Shown: positions 11,878-24,117, numbered from the stretch's first letter. The stretch is DNA of 64,000 nucleotides from Phaseolus vulgaris (GCF_000499845.2 NC_023749.2:3877030-3941029); one strand, 5' to 3'. Numbers and translations: made by a program. Notes: generated by a model from the sequence alone, not told the origin.

Positions 11878-12190
11878 CACTACAATAAATTCATCAAATA
11901 GAAACTAATTTTAGAGACAAAAATAATTAGTTGCAATAGTAACTAAATTAGAAACCATTTTAGAAATTAAAAAAATTAGGTATCAAAGTTTTAACTACCA
12001 ATTATTTAGATTATAAATTTGGTAACAAAAATATTGGTTGCTAATTAGATACCAATTTAAAAATCATCTAAAAATAATAGAAACTAATTTAGAAACCAAA
12101 AAAATTGTTAGTCTCTTTAAAATGGTCTCTAACAACTAATTATTTTTTTATCTCTAAAATTGATTTATATTTTATAATTTTCTTGTAGTG
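11878..12190. mobile_element. CACTA-type MITE with 3-bp TSD
   Basis: A 313-bp element with inverted ends. The left end reads CACTACAATAAA and the right end, in reverse complement, reads CACTACAAGAAAATTATAAA. Both ends continue into matching subterminal words (AGAAACTAATTTTAGAGAC / AAATCAATTTTAGAGAT). It is flanked by TAT on both sides (11875-11877 and 12191-12193), the 3-bp target duplication expected of CACTA (En/Spm) elements. There is no coding capacity, so it is non-autonomous. Confidence 0.8.
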
Positions 12191-14476
12191 TATAAAGATA
12201 TTTGGCTATAATTCTGAATACTCTTGCATTGACTTAAACTCAAAGATTTGCACATCTCATATTATCTCAATATGAATCCACATAATTATGCACATAATAA
12301 TCTCAATATTAAATCACCTTGTATGACAAGGTTAATTCATGTTACCTACCAGATTAAATATTTAGACCACACCAAAGCTTAGAAATTCAATCAACCCAAA
12401 TTTATCCAATAATCACATAAAATACATAGTTAATTTTTGTTTTTAACTTAAGCAAAAATGGATCTTGTCTGAGCGAAAATCTCATCATTTAAACGAAAAT
12501 CAATCTAAGAGCACCTCAAAATTCACCCCATTTATACATGATTGAGATTTCCTCTCACTTAAGAAAAATGAACTTGAGAGAAGCCTATTTTTCACCCTAT
12601 TTTCGCTGAGCGATAACCCCTCTCACTTTAGCGAATATAAGTTTGGAAAGAACCCAAATTTTCCTATCTTGTTCTAGCTTACCGAGGATATTTCGCTTAA
12701 ACGAAAAATGCATATTTAATTTTCATAAAACTTATATTTTTCAAGCTTTCTTTCAAAAATTCAATACCAAATATATATTTTCACAAAACATAACACCCAA
12801 AGTTGATACCACCTTTTACAGAGTTAGATATGTGCTTTGAGTGAGTTCATATACCAACCTATATCTATATATACATTATTTCTAAACCAACTATATTTAG
12901 ATTTCAAAGGGAAATGAGTAAAAGTGAACTTACTCTGACTAAACTTTTGGTCGGACAGTCTTGTAATATTCGTTGTCAGGAATCCGTTGACGTAGTATGA
13001 CCGTTAAAATGATGAGCAAGGAGATCAATTATTCAATGGTTACTCCTAATCGCTTTTGGTCCCAAATCTTTGGGGTTGCTTTTTCCAATAAACATTGGTT
13101 ACATTTCTTTATGTTATTTGTACCAAACTTAGAAAAAATGTAAAGGAAGGAAAAATAAAGTTTATAAAAAAAATATTATTCTTTTAGAATGAGACTCGAA
13201 TAAGTGATTATTTTATTTATATACTTTTTTCACTTTAATAATATTAAAAAATAATTTTAAATATACTACTTCTCCTCTAAAACTATTTTGCAAGTCTATA
13301 TTAAATTTTTATTTTTTAAGAATTAAAAAATTATCAATTCTTTTTTCTTCAATTTAAATAAAAAAATTAAAATTAGAAATCAAGTTAGATTATAATCAAA
13401 TTTTGAATTACTGCAATAAACTAAACTGTATTGTTTAAGAAATGATTTGAGACAATATATTGTTTAAATAAATATTTAACACAATAAACTATTGAAAATA
13501 ATAATAATCACAACCATGTTAATTTGATTAAATTTTTTAATTTTTTTCCATGTCTTGTTCCTGTTGTCTCTTTTTTTTTCACCACTAGAATCTTGGGTCG
13601 CTTCCACACGTCACCATTAATTCTTCCTATGATTTCAAACTTTCTAAAGGATCAATGATGTAATAATAGTTCCAATGATACTTCTAGGGTGACCTTAGAA
13701 TCCTTTCACCTCCTTGTGCCATGCACCATGAAAATCTTCCTTTTTAATTATGATTAATTAATGGTCAAACACCTCACTGCATAGTTTTTAATCTACTAAG
13801 ACCCCATATAAACATATAGTGTATGTTAAGAACCATGCATTTTGTAATTGAAAAGGTAAAAGGTAGAAAGTGGACAAAGACTCAGAAGAAAGAGAGAGAA
13901 AACATGGCTTTCAGTGTCTGTTCTATTGCAATTGCAACCACTCATATGTATATATATTTATGCATGCTTTTCTTATCAGTGAAGGCAAACAAAAAATATT
14001 ATTGCATTTAATGTACTGCACCAACCGAAAAATAAAATCTGTAGGACAAATCTTGAAGAAAACGACAATTCTATGTTGTGGCCAATGATGTTATGGTCAC
14101 TCTCTATGCTTGTGTTAATGATGCACAGTTTTTGGTGTTTCAGTGTATATGGAACTTTGTCTAAGTGTTAGTCCCTTTCTCATTAAGGGAAATAAGTGAT
14201 TTTGTTTCATCAAGTAAAATATTTGTAGTATAATACATAACATTTTTTACATATAATCCAAATTTTTTGTTGTAAAACTGTGTAGACAGAACTATGCTCC
14301 AGCTTATAGATTATGTTCAGACACATATATGATTGTTATAACTTTCTAAAAATATCACAACGAATTATATAATTATGTCTGTTTAACTTCTCTCAAATTT
14401 AGACTTCAAAGTATACTCCAAATAATGAGGTAACTCATTCCCCTGGGTCTGGTTCAGGTAAATCAAAGCACAAAAT
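12191..14476. other. Intergenic DNA with CGCTTAAGCGA-like repeat relic
   Basis: Between 12450 and 12710 the words GAGCGAAAAT, TTAAACGAAAA, TTCGCTGAGCGA, TTTAGCGAA and TTTCGCTTAAACGAAAAA recur. This pattern resembles legume retrotransposon UTRs and suggests a relic, but no coding domain is visible. Positions 13560-14160 are less AT-rich. They include a TATA-like CCATATAAACAT and a 35-codon frame at 13904-14011 (MAFSVCSIAI..., Cys at 6, 20 and 34) that could be transcribed, but I do not support it as a gene. Confidence 0.4.
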
Positions 14477-14871
14477 AGACGGTTTCTTATGCACCTTCAT
14501 ATAAAATATAAAAATACTTTTTTTTTGTCATCCTTATATTTTGATTATATAATTCAAAATGATATTTCGAATTATATAATATGGAAATCTGAATTTGAGA
14601 ATAGCTTTCGGATTATGTTAAAAAATAGCTTATGGATTACATAATCTGTAAGCTAATCTCATATTAGAAAAGACTTATGAATTATGTAATCTGGAAATTA
14701 ATCACACATCTGAAAAAAGACTTATGGATTATGTAATCCAGAAGTTAATTACGAATTTGGAAAATGATTTTCGAATTACGTAATTCAGAATATTAGATAG
14801 GGACATTTTTTAAAATATGAAAATTTATGAAGGTGTGAGAAGAAACTATGAAGGTGCATGAAGAAATAGTC
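14477..14871. mobile_element. MITE, family M (copy 1)
   Basis: A 395-bp element with inverted ends (left GACGGTTTCTTATGCACC, right reverse complement GACTATTTCTTCATGCACC) extending about 25 bp. It is flanked by CACAAAATA (14469-14477, if the end is taken at GAC) and CACAAAATG (14872-14880), a 9-bp target duplication with one mismatch. The interior is a run of degenerate units of the type TTATGGATTATGTAATCCAGAA, each with a short inverted repeat (GGATTA/TAATCC at 14726-14739). It has no coding capacity. The 9-bp duplication suggests Mutator-type mobilisation. Confidence 0.7.
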
Positions 14872-14955
14872 CACAAAATGTCCTCATAAAAAACTTCAAA
14901 TGGGCTAAAAAGCTAATAAGGCTTTACCGAGAAGGTTAAAGTGTGAATCTTAAAT

Positions 14956-15435
14956 GGCTTTTCTTTCAGCATCTCCTATTTTTCTTCCTGCACCACCATA
15001 ATTTTTAATTGACCATTATTCTTCTCTTAAAGTAACTTCTGGATTACTAGTTCTGGGACACATTTTCTGGAATTCCTGAAACAAGATTTCTAGAATTTCC
15101 ATAACAAAATTTATGGAATAAGATTTTCATAATGAAATTTCTAAAACGGAATACATTATGAAAATGAGCTTTCCATAACAGATTTTTTTGAACAAGCTTT
15201 TTCGATTGTAAAATATATTTTGTAGAATAAGTTTTTCAAAATAAACTTTCTAAAAGACAATGTTATGAAAAGAGCTTTTCAGGAATGATCTTTTTTTCGT
15301 TACATATAACTAGTTGAGTGACGCAGAAAGGGGAAGGAGAGAGATAAAAAAGTAAAACTCATGAGGGTAATTCAATCATTTTACTCAGTTGAGGGGTGCA
15401 GGTTGAAAAAATGGGGGCTGCAGAAAGAAAAATAC
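14956..15435. mobile_element. MITE, family M (copy 2)
   Basis: About 480 bp with inverted ends: left GGCTTTTCTTTCAGCATCTCC continuing to TTCTTCCTGCACCACC, and right reverse complement GTATTTTTCTTTCTGCAGCCCC continuing to TTCAACCTGCACCCC. The interior is built of degenerate TTTCTAGAATTTCCATAA / TTTATGGAATAAGATTTT units. The flanking 9-mers match only in part (ATCTTAAAT vs TTTTAAAAA), so this copy is older or its ends are misplaced by a few bases. Confidence 0.55.
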
Positions 15436-15825
15436 TTTTAAAAACTTTATGTTAAGTGAAGTTGAATATGTTTAGCTCACATATATTTTTTTATTATCTA
15501 GAAGTTAATATTTTTCATTCAAATTTATAATTTTAAATTTTTTCTGGAAATTTATAGAATTCTTTCAAATTTAAAAAAAAAATATTTTATAATATTATAA
15601 AATTTGCAAAAAGTAAAGTTATGAAAAAATAATATTTTAAGATCTCAATTTAATACGACTACCGAAATCAGAAGGTGCCTAACATGAGGGAGCTCGCATG
15701 GCACTAGAGCCCACAAAAAAAAAAATGGGCTGCTAAAGCCTTGTCTATTTGTTTTAATATTTGGATTTGAGACCCAATTGAGAACCTATTGGGCTATATG
15801 GTTCGATTATCCCTGTTAAAATTAG

Positions 15826-16204
15826 GGATGTTTCTTCCTGAAACTCTACATTTTTCTTTCTCTTTCTGCACCTCTATATTTTTTGAAATATCCAAATTAC
15901 TCTTGACAGTTTTGGATAATTTCAAAACAGGAGCGTAAACAAAAGTGTTTCTGGAATAGGAAATCTGAAAAAAAAAAAAAATCATTCCAAAATATCTTTT
16001 TCTGGAAAATATATATATATATATATATATATATTATTTTTAGAATCATAAATTCAGAATTCATAAAATGTGTTTAAAAAAAATATCTTGGAAAAATTTC
16101 GAAAAAAGAAATTCAAAAGTCATTTTTAAAAGAAATAAAATAGTTTTCTTTTTGGAAATGATGGGGTACCGGAAGAAAATTGTTAGGTGCAGGAAGAAAC
16201 ATCC
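15826..16204. mobile_element. MITE, family M (copy 3), perfect 9-bp TSD
   Basis: A 379-bp element with inverted ends GGATGTTTCTTCCTG / CAGGAAGAAACATCC, exact over 15 bp. It is flanked by perfect 9-bp direct repeats TAAAATTAG (15817-15825 and 16205-16213). The interior has TTTCTGGAA / TTCCAAAAT words and an AT dinucleotide tract (about 16008-16034). This copy fixes the element boundaries for the family. Confidence 0.85.
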
Positions 16205-16213
16205 TAAAATTAG

Positions 16214-17104
16214 GTTCTATTTGTTTCTCCTACACCTCCATAAGGTGTGAAAAATGTTAAAAACACATATGCATGCAATTTTGTTGGAAAACTTTGGATT
16301 GAGTCATTTGGAAAGTTTCCGAATTACAAATCTAAAAGTTAAAACATTTGGTATTTTAATTTTTATTGTTCAATCCAGTATTATTTATTTTGAATGTGAT
16401 TATATATTTTGAATTATGTAATATAAAATATATTTTTGAATAATGTATTCTCGATTTCATAATCTATCATATATTTTTAAATAATATATTTTCAATTGTA
16501 AAATCCAAAATGTCAAATAACATTGAAAATAAATAATAGGAAATTGTAGAATTCAAAATGTAACACACATTTTTAACTTCTTAATTTATAATCTAGAATT
16601 ATGTTTTTGCATTTTGAATTTGAATTAGTCAATCCCAAACATTGTTTTGTATAAAAAAGAAATATGATTTGAAAGTTTTTTATAATTAAGAAAGTATATT
16701 GTTCAGTATAATTGTCATGTTTTTTAGAAGTGGTTTCAAAATCCATGGCTAATTGTTTTGCTTCCCCCAAAAAAACTTTGCTATAATAACCATCTGCACA
16801 CATGGGAAATAAAGAACCAAATTATTATCAGTTGAAAATCTCAATTCTGAATTATAAAACAATTTCAAATTATACTTTTTTTACAAAAAAAAGTTTAGGA
16901 TAATATGTTATTATATTCTAGATGGTATAATATGCATTATTGTTTTTAATAATATTTATTATTTTAGAGTGCGTAATTTAAAATAAAATCTAAAATAGAT
17001 TTTGAATTTCACAACTTAAAATTTTAAATAACACTGAAAAAAAAATAATATCAATGTTGTGATATGAAATACAGCACACAAAAATAAAATTTTAACATCT
17101 AAGT
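16214..17104. other. AT-rich intergenic DNA, possible further MITE M fragment
   Basis: TTTGTTTCTCCTACACCTCCATAAGG at about 16220-16246 resembles a family M left end. The following sequence has the same style of interior (GAATTATGTAATATAAAAT, TTTCATAATCTATC), but I could not find a matching right end. No gene seen. Confidence 0.35.
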
Positions 17105-17545
17105 CATGTAGTCTATACCACAGATACGGACACTGATACAACACGGAAACGAACACGAATATACGTATAATATCTAAAATGTAGGATACGAGAACATGGA
17201 TCTATATATTATATAATTATGAATTATATAAATTGACAATAAAGATTTATGTGCACAAGTATGTTCCAAATTATTTTTTGGAACAGAAAAATGTTTTTCA
17301 TGATTGGTTCAAAAAGATTTGTTTCTTATTTTTATAACCATAATAAAAATTTATACAATAAGTTTGAGTTTTTAAAAAATTAATGTATTTTTTCTTTTCA
17401 AAATTGTGTTAGAACCGTACAATTCTACTAGAATTGTGAGAAATCCAACAAATATTTTTTGAATTGGACACTTCATGGATACGTGTCCTACAAGTGTCAT
17501 ACGAGTGTCAGTGTCCAATATGAGTATCTGACACCGACACATTAT
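17105..17545 (-). repeat. GTGTC-ended dispersed repeat, copy 2
   Basis: The reverse complement of the segment at 625-1047, with the same order of blocks. It is the best preserved end: GTGTCGGTGTCAGATACT is its outer terminus in the family orientation. The short open frame seen in copy 1 is interrupted here. Confidence 0.6.
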
Positions 17546-17994
17546 TTAAGAAAAGTGTATGAACTTCATAATATGTACTTCAAAACAAATTAAATTATTT
17601 AATTTTAAAAAAATAAAATAAAATTGCATGGGATATTACTTTTCATATTTTCCACAACTTATTGGAGATGCATGATAGGAAGAGATGAAAAAAAAACACA
17701 CCTTAAAATTATCATGACAAGTGGTCAAAATGATCACTTTATTCATGGGCTTCAACTTTATCTGCAACCCCACAATTTCCTTTATCTAATGTATTTTTTT
17801 ACACTATCAAAGACTCATTCTAAAATGTATGAAAGGTGACACTAGAAAATCATGGGATCCATAATCCAAACCCCCTTTCACCCAAAATAATCAATTATTG
17901 TGTTTTGAATAATCCTTTTAGTTGCACCAAACAATACAATTGTTTCTGTATTTCAATGTATAAACAAAAAAAAACCTCAAATTTAAAAAAAAGT
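17546..17994. other. Intergenic DNA between repeat copies
   Basis: No supported gene. Open frames of 71 and 73 codons (17624-17839 and 17836-18057) are low-complexity, and the second runs into the next MITE. Confidence 0.45.
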
Positions 17995-18461
17995 GACTTT
18001 TGCTTTCTGCACCCAATCAATTCTGACCTGCACCCTGCTGTTATTAATGTGAAATAAGATAATTGTTTTTTTAGATTTTAAATAAAAGTGAGGTGTAGGT
18101 TAGAATGTATTTCGGATTTGAATTTTGGAAACACTTTTTTTAATTTTGGTTCCGAAACACCTTTTCAGATAAGATTTTCCAAAATAGTCTTCTAAAATAT
18201 GTTTTTTAATTTTATTTTTCGGAATTCCTTTTATAAAATGTATTATCGATTAAGTTTTTCACTTTCTAGAATATGTTTTTGAATTTTGTTTTTCAGACTC
18301 TATTTTCTAAAATATATTATATGTTTTCCAAAATTCACTTTCCAAAATAAGATTTTTCAATTCTCAATTTCTAATTCTGAAAAATGTAGAAGGGCAAATT
18401 TGAAACTTTAGAAATTAATAAGATGCAGGTTATAATTGTTTAGGTGAAGGAAGCAAAAGCC
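17995..18461. mobile_element. MITE, family M (copy 4)
   Basis: A 467-bp element with about 38-bp inverted ends: left GACTTTTGCTTTCTGCACC...CCTGCA and right reverse complement GGCTTTTGCTTCCTTCACC...CCTGCA. It is flanked by AAAAAAAGT (17986-17994) and AACAAAAGT (18462-18470), a 9-bp duplication with one mismatch. The interior is again a run of degenerate TTTTCCAAAAT / TTCGGAATTCC units. Confidence 0.75.
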
Positions 18462-21400
18462 AACAAAAGTAAATCTTGTTGAGCTTAATCCAAATACAAC
18501 ATACCACACTAAAAAAACAGTTTCAATTTATGTTATAAGAAAAACAACCAAATCAATGAATCACATCCAATTAGTGAAATAATAATTAGATAATACAAAT
18601 TAGTGACAGTAATATAGTGTTTAACTATATATATATATATATATAAATTGATTTTCCCCTTTGACTTAGTTGTTAATTCATTGAATTTTGGTATTGAATT
18701 TCAATTATTATTTTTAAAAAACTATTGATAATTTTAATGAAGTGGATTTGATTGGTGAATGAAACATGCTAATTAATTACAGTTTATTGAGTAAAAGGAT
18801 ATCAATTACTGGCCCAATAATGTCAACTTATGTGCATGATACATACATATTATGGGTGGTTCGATAATAATATGATAAACCTAACAAATACTCGTTAGAA
18901 TAAACTCGAAATAACTTTGATATCATATTAATAATTAAATTTTAAATTTAACTTAACCTCACAACTAGCTTATAAAGTTAGCTTATAAAGTGAGGTTTAC
19001 ACCTACATATATATTATAAAATATAATCTTTTGAAACTTTCCAATATATGTTACTAAGAACTTAAAAATTAATGAATTAGAGTTAAAATACACATGTAGC
19101 TAAGTGTTTATAACAAAAATTAAGTGTTGTTATATAAACTCTTATTATTATAAGACGTTGTATTATTTAGAAAAAAAAACTGTAATAAAATTTTAATTAA
19201 ATAACTAGTATACTATATAGAGAGTGAGAGAATTTGTCTCATTGGAGAAGAATGTAGTTTAAAAATTAAAGTGCAGAGACTATGGTAATTTTAAAAGAAA
19301 TATAAAAAAATGAGGGGCAAGTTGTAAAAAAAAATATTACAGAAACAGTTGCAGAAGAAGCTACTATGTATAGGTATGATATTTATTGATCAAGCAGCAA
19401 GTTCTGTTTCAATGGAGGATGTTTGGATGTTCTGCAAATTGAACTGTTATGTCGATTGTGACAGAACATATATGTTGGAATGTAGCATAGTGGCATAAAT
19501 CAGAAGTTGATGTGAACTTATGATGGATAAATTCTGCAGATCTTCATCAACCTTTCAACCCAAGTTCGTTGGTTGTCCAAAACATGCAATGTTGTTTTCT
19601 GCCATTTCTCAGACATTTTCAGCTTCTGACAATGTTTGACCTCTCATCAATTCATTTCATACCTTCATCACGGGTCTGCACTCATCCCTAGTGAACTTAT
19701 ATATCTTTAATTTCTATAATATTGTTGCTTAATCAAATGTTCTTATTACAATGAAAACAATTATTTATATTATAACACTCAGAAATGAAAAAAGAAATAT
19801 GCAAGTAAAATGTAAATCAGAGACATAATTATATTTTTTACCTTCTTTCACCTTTTTTTCAACATATATTTTAAATAAAAATAGACTTTAAAATAATGGA
19901 GTTATTAGAATAAAAAAATAAGTTTATAATATAAAAATGAACGACATTTTTATAAACACCAAATTTAACAGTTTAATTATTATATAATAAAATATCAATT
20001 TTTAAAATAATTTTAATATAAGAATGAGTATAAAGTTAAATTTATTACCTCGGAACCATTTCATTATAAATAAAAAAGAGAAGTATAGACAATTTTAAAG
20101 ATATAGGATTTCTAACACTAAGTTTGTTTTTAATTATTTTTAAACACAAATAAATTCCAATCACATTTATCATATCACTTTACTCTCTTCATTTTCTTTA
20201 AACTTCACGTTTTCCTCAAATAATTTCAAATTAATTTCTTTAAATCCACCTCCTAATCCAAACAAAAACATAAAACATAAATAATATATATATATATATT
20301 AATAATAAACTTTTCTTAAAATAATTTTGTATAAATAAATTTTAATTTAAGAATCTCTAGTTATATTTCGAAAAGAAAGGACATACAGGAATGTGGCATA
20401 TGTAGTAAATTACTGGTAAGTTTTACATGATAAATAATATATATAGATTTACTTTTATTATAATGTGAATAAGATTGAAAACGATTATTATAAATAAAAT
20501 ACATTACTTTATGTAATATTATTATAATCTTACTTTATAATAATTCATTCTTAAAACAAAATCTAAGAATAGTTATTAAATACTAATTATTTCATAATTA
20601 AAGTTTTAAGAACAAAATAAAATAAATAAATAGTAAAAATTATTCCTAACAATTTATTATCTTGAAATAATTTTAATCAAGAAATTAATTTTAAATTTGA
20701 CTCTTTATATTTGTTTTTAGAATTTTAGATTAAAAAAACCACGATTTAGACCAACATTAAGAATAAATTATAAATTTCCAGTATGAGATAGAAGACAACA
20801 ATTTATATTAATTTATAACTAAGAAAATAGGATAATTCAAATTCAAATAGATAATGACACTTGGTAACATATGTTTGTACAAATAAAAATCACTACATGA
20901 ATTAAATCATTTGTTGGTTGCTATAATCTCCTTGAACAAGAGTATTACCACAAACATTGCTGTTGTTACTTTTACATAGAAGAGATAAAAAATACACAAA
21001 TTTTTCTTAATCATTAAAAAATAAAATAATATTCAGATAAAAAAATATAATCAAATCACATTGTCGTAAACTTTATTACCTTATAAGTTATGAGTTTTGA
21101 ATAAAGAATAAAATAGGAGTAGCCTTAGAAAGCAATATAAAGATTCAATTATTTTATAAGTTTAGAGAAATAAAAAACTTAAAAGGTAAAAAAAAATTAT
21201 TTGAACCTTCATTACTTTTAAATAATAAAGTATTTATAAAACAGATTCTTACCAAAAAAACATTAATATCATTTTAAAAAACCTCAATAAGTAAGTGTAA
21301 TTTTTTCTCATTTTTTTCACAAAGTTCAATTAGCAAGCAGTGGTTTAACTTATATGAATTTTCCAAAATCTGTATATAAAGAACTTAAAATCCACCATCA

Positions 21401-22039
21401 CACTAATCAAAATAGTTTAATTTAGAAGTTAGATTTAAAATAAAAACATTTTAATGCAACAAGTTCAACACCATCCACCACAATCATTTTTCTCCATTTA
21501 AATTTATATTACACTGGATATTTATCTTAACAGTGTGATTTGATAATTTATTCCAACTACCATTAATTATTGGATTAAAGCAGATATTTTTGATAAAGAG
21601 AAGACACATTAACTGGTTGGAATGACTAATTATAAATATAATCCACCAAACACGCTTCACAAACTGAGGGAGTTTTTCTCGAAACACATGTTCTTGCACC
21701 ATTTAATAGCAGCACTAGTATGGGGAGTTATAATAAAGACAACAACCACCATGAAAACATTGTAAGTAAGACAAAATAACATTATAATAATAAAGTTGTC
21801 TTGTGTGACAAGGTTATAAAAATATGTTAACATCGATTAGACATAATGTTATAAAAATCGGTTGGAGTTCTTATGTCAATAAAAATAAAAATATTTTATA
21901 TACTATAAAAAAATTATTAAATAGTAATCAATTAAAAATAATTTTAAATATTAATAATTTTTTAAATTTATAATTTAATCAAACAGTAACTAATTAGTTT
22001 GTTATATAAAATTCTATTTAATGATTTTTTGTGGTGATG
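18462..22039. other. AT-rich intergenic DNA with retrotransposon relic
   Basis: Positions about 18860-19020 (minus sense) carry a degenerate copy of the LTR/PBS-type repeat. Its reverse complement reads TAATATGATATCAAAGTTATTTCGAG, a decayed TGGTATCAGAGCC neighbourhood. Positions 19380-19700 are a less AT-rich island with a 28-codon Cys-rich frame (19412-19498), not supported as a gene. The rest is low-complexity. Confidence 0.45.
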
Positions 22040-22200
22040 ATATATAAGTGGAAATAAACTTAATCTTATAAATTGATTTTTTAAGGTTGAATTAGACTTA
22101 AAATTCACTTCTTAATATCATATTAAAGTTATTTAGAACCCATCATAATGATAATTTATTAAGTCATATGCTATTAGATCGTTATAATATATAATTTCAC
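22040..22200 (+). repeat. Degenerate LTR/PBS-type dispersed repeat
   Basis: It contains GGTTGAATTAGACTTAAA...CTTAATATCATATTAAAGTTATTTAGAACCCAT, which aligns with the repeat at 57360-57480. It appears to be a decayed form of a common plant repeat in which GGTATCAGAGCC serves as primer-binding site. No retroelement coding sequence is attached. Confidence 0.45.
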
Positions 22201-22236
22201 ACATATGTCTCAAGACTCGAACACTCATTTTAAATG

Positions 22237-22640
22237 GTGTGTCATTGTCGGACACACGGATACCAATACTCGTAGGACACATATTGATGAAGTGTCAAAT
22301 TCAAAAAATATTTGTTGGATTTCTGATAATTATAACACGGTTGTAACACAATTTAAAAAAAAAATACATTAATTTTTTAAAAACTCAAATTTATTGTATA
22401 AATTTTCATTATGATTATAGAAATAGAAATAAATCTTTTTGAACCAACTATGAAAAACATATGTCTGCTAAAAAAAAATTTAAAACATATTTATGTATAT
22501 AAAATTTTATTTTCAATTTATATAATTCATAATTATATAATATATAAATCTGTATCCACTTACTTATATTTTAGAGATTACACATATTTTCCTATCTATA
22601 TCCATTTTATATATGTGTCCATGAGTGTCTGTCCTAGTTC
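22237..22640 (+). repeat. GTGTC-ended dispersed repeat, copy 3
   Basis: Same orientation as copy 1, with the shared blocks TTTGTTGGATTTCT, CATTAATTTTTTAAAAACTCAAA, CTATGAAAAACAT and ATAATTCATAATTATATAATATAT. It starts next to the LTR/PBS-type repeat at 22040-22200. The right end is less well preserved. Confidence 0.6.
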
Positions 22641-24117
22641 TGAATTGATAAAAATGTGTTGAAGATTCCAGCATATCAAATTGAATTTTCCTTTAATTTT
22701 TGTTGCATGATATACGAAGGACATTAACCGTGGAACCCGGTAATAATTAAGAATGAAACAATTAGTGGACATGCATGAGCATGATCTCACGCGGGAATAC
22801 CATTGATTGCCGCTCTTTGAAGCATTTCTCATGAAAAAGGGCTTACTCAACCAAAAGAGGTTACTCAAATCAAAACAACTAATAAAAAACTTGCAACTTG
22901 TTTGGAACTTAGCATAAAGTAATAAGCATTATTTTCTTACAAGGAACACATTTTCTTTTCTTTTTCATCACAGAAGAGCGAATTAAACATGCAAATTATA
23001 TATTAAAATCAACAAATAATTTGCACTACGCATTTTTTTATGATTTGAAAAATTGTTTGGGTATACGAAGATTTAATATAGATAAATGAATTTTTAATAT
23101 GAGAAATAAAAAATTAAAAAGAGTAACGGAGTTCAAAAAGGAGAAAAGAAAAGAAGAAAGAGATTGCAGTGCAACAGTTACTCTCACCCCAAAAGATAGT
23201 CAACATCATCTTCTGCAACTATAATAGCAATGCAACAACGACCAACAATTTTCGTGGCGGGTCCCGTTACGGAGGTTTCATACGGATTTTGCCCTACAAC
23301 CTTCTTTTCGGCGATAATTCAGCTTTTCCGTTTAATTTATTTTATAATAAGATCGTGATCTAAGCTTTTCTTAATTATTTATTATTTTATTAAAACACCC
23401 CATTTTCTTGGCATGCCAATTGTTCTTATTATTGTCCCTCTATGATCCTAGATACCAAACTTACGTTAAAAATATTATAATAATTGAATAAAAACAGAGT
23501 CCTAGATATTGGTCTGAGTGATTAGATGTGGTTACAGAAAAAAAAAAGTTATTATTTAGTGGAAATATTAAATATTGATAATGACTTTAATAAAAAGTTT
23601 AATTGGATGATTGGTAATAAATAAGGAAGAGAAGAATTTTGTTATTTTTTGGTCAGTGGTCAAGAGCAATAGGGTAGGCAGTAGCCACCAGTGATTAGGC
23701 CTGCTTGCTCACCAAATCACTGGACCCTTGTCAATTACAAATTTTCTTTCCACCGCCACGTGTCAGTCCCTTCTAGCTGTCCCGACTTTCACCGGCTACT
23801 CCAGTCACCGTACCTAAAAAAACAAAATAAAATATTCCATCTATAGGGTGAGAAACTGGAAAAGTAAAACTCACTGTACGCACAGTGTCGCAGAGGGACA
23901 GAGAGAGAGCAGTGTCTGAGTGAAACATCCATTCCTTCCTTCTTCCTCCTCCTCTTCCTCCTCCTCGTGATTCCCGAACATTCTCTTCTTATTCCAGCTC
24001 CACGCGCGCGACTCCACTCTCTACACTCGCGCCATTCTTCTTCTTCTTTCTCTATAATCTTAGGGTTTGCTTAATGCTGAATGTGACTTAGCTCTCACAT
24101 TCACTCTTCACACTACA
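22641..24117. promoter_or_regulatory. Upstream region and leader of the first SFH gene
   Basis: No coding gene is supported before 24118. Features seen are a G-box core (CACGTG at 23757-23762, in GCCACGTGTCA), a CT-rich transcription-start-like tract (about 23930-24055), a telo-box (TTAGGGTTT at 24060-24068) and a minimal five-codon uORF at 24074-24091 (ATG...TAG) ending 26 nt before the main start. Open frames at 23169-23363 and 22596-22868 are not recognised. Confidence 0.4.

Noticed and set aside
13861..13910. Possible miRNA precursor (GACTCAGAAGAAAGAGAGAG region)
   Set aside because: It resembles miR156-like words only superficially; I could not find a complementary arm forming a hairpin.
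13904..14011. 35-codon frame MAFSVCSIAI... with a hydrophobic stretch
   Set aside because: It resembles a small secreted peptide only loosely; no motif, no conserved tail and no independent support for transcription.
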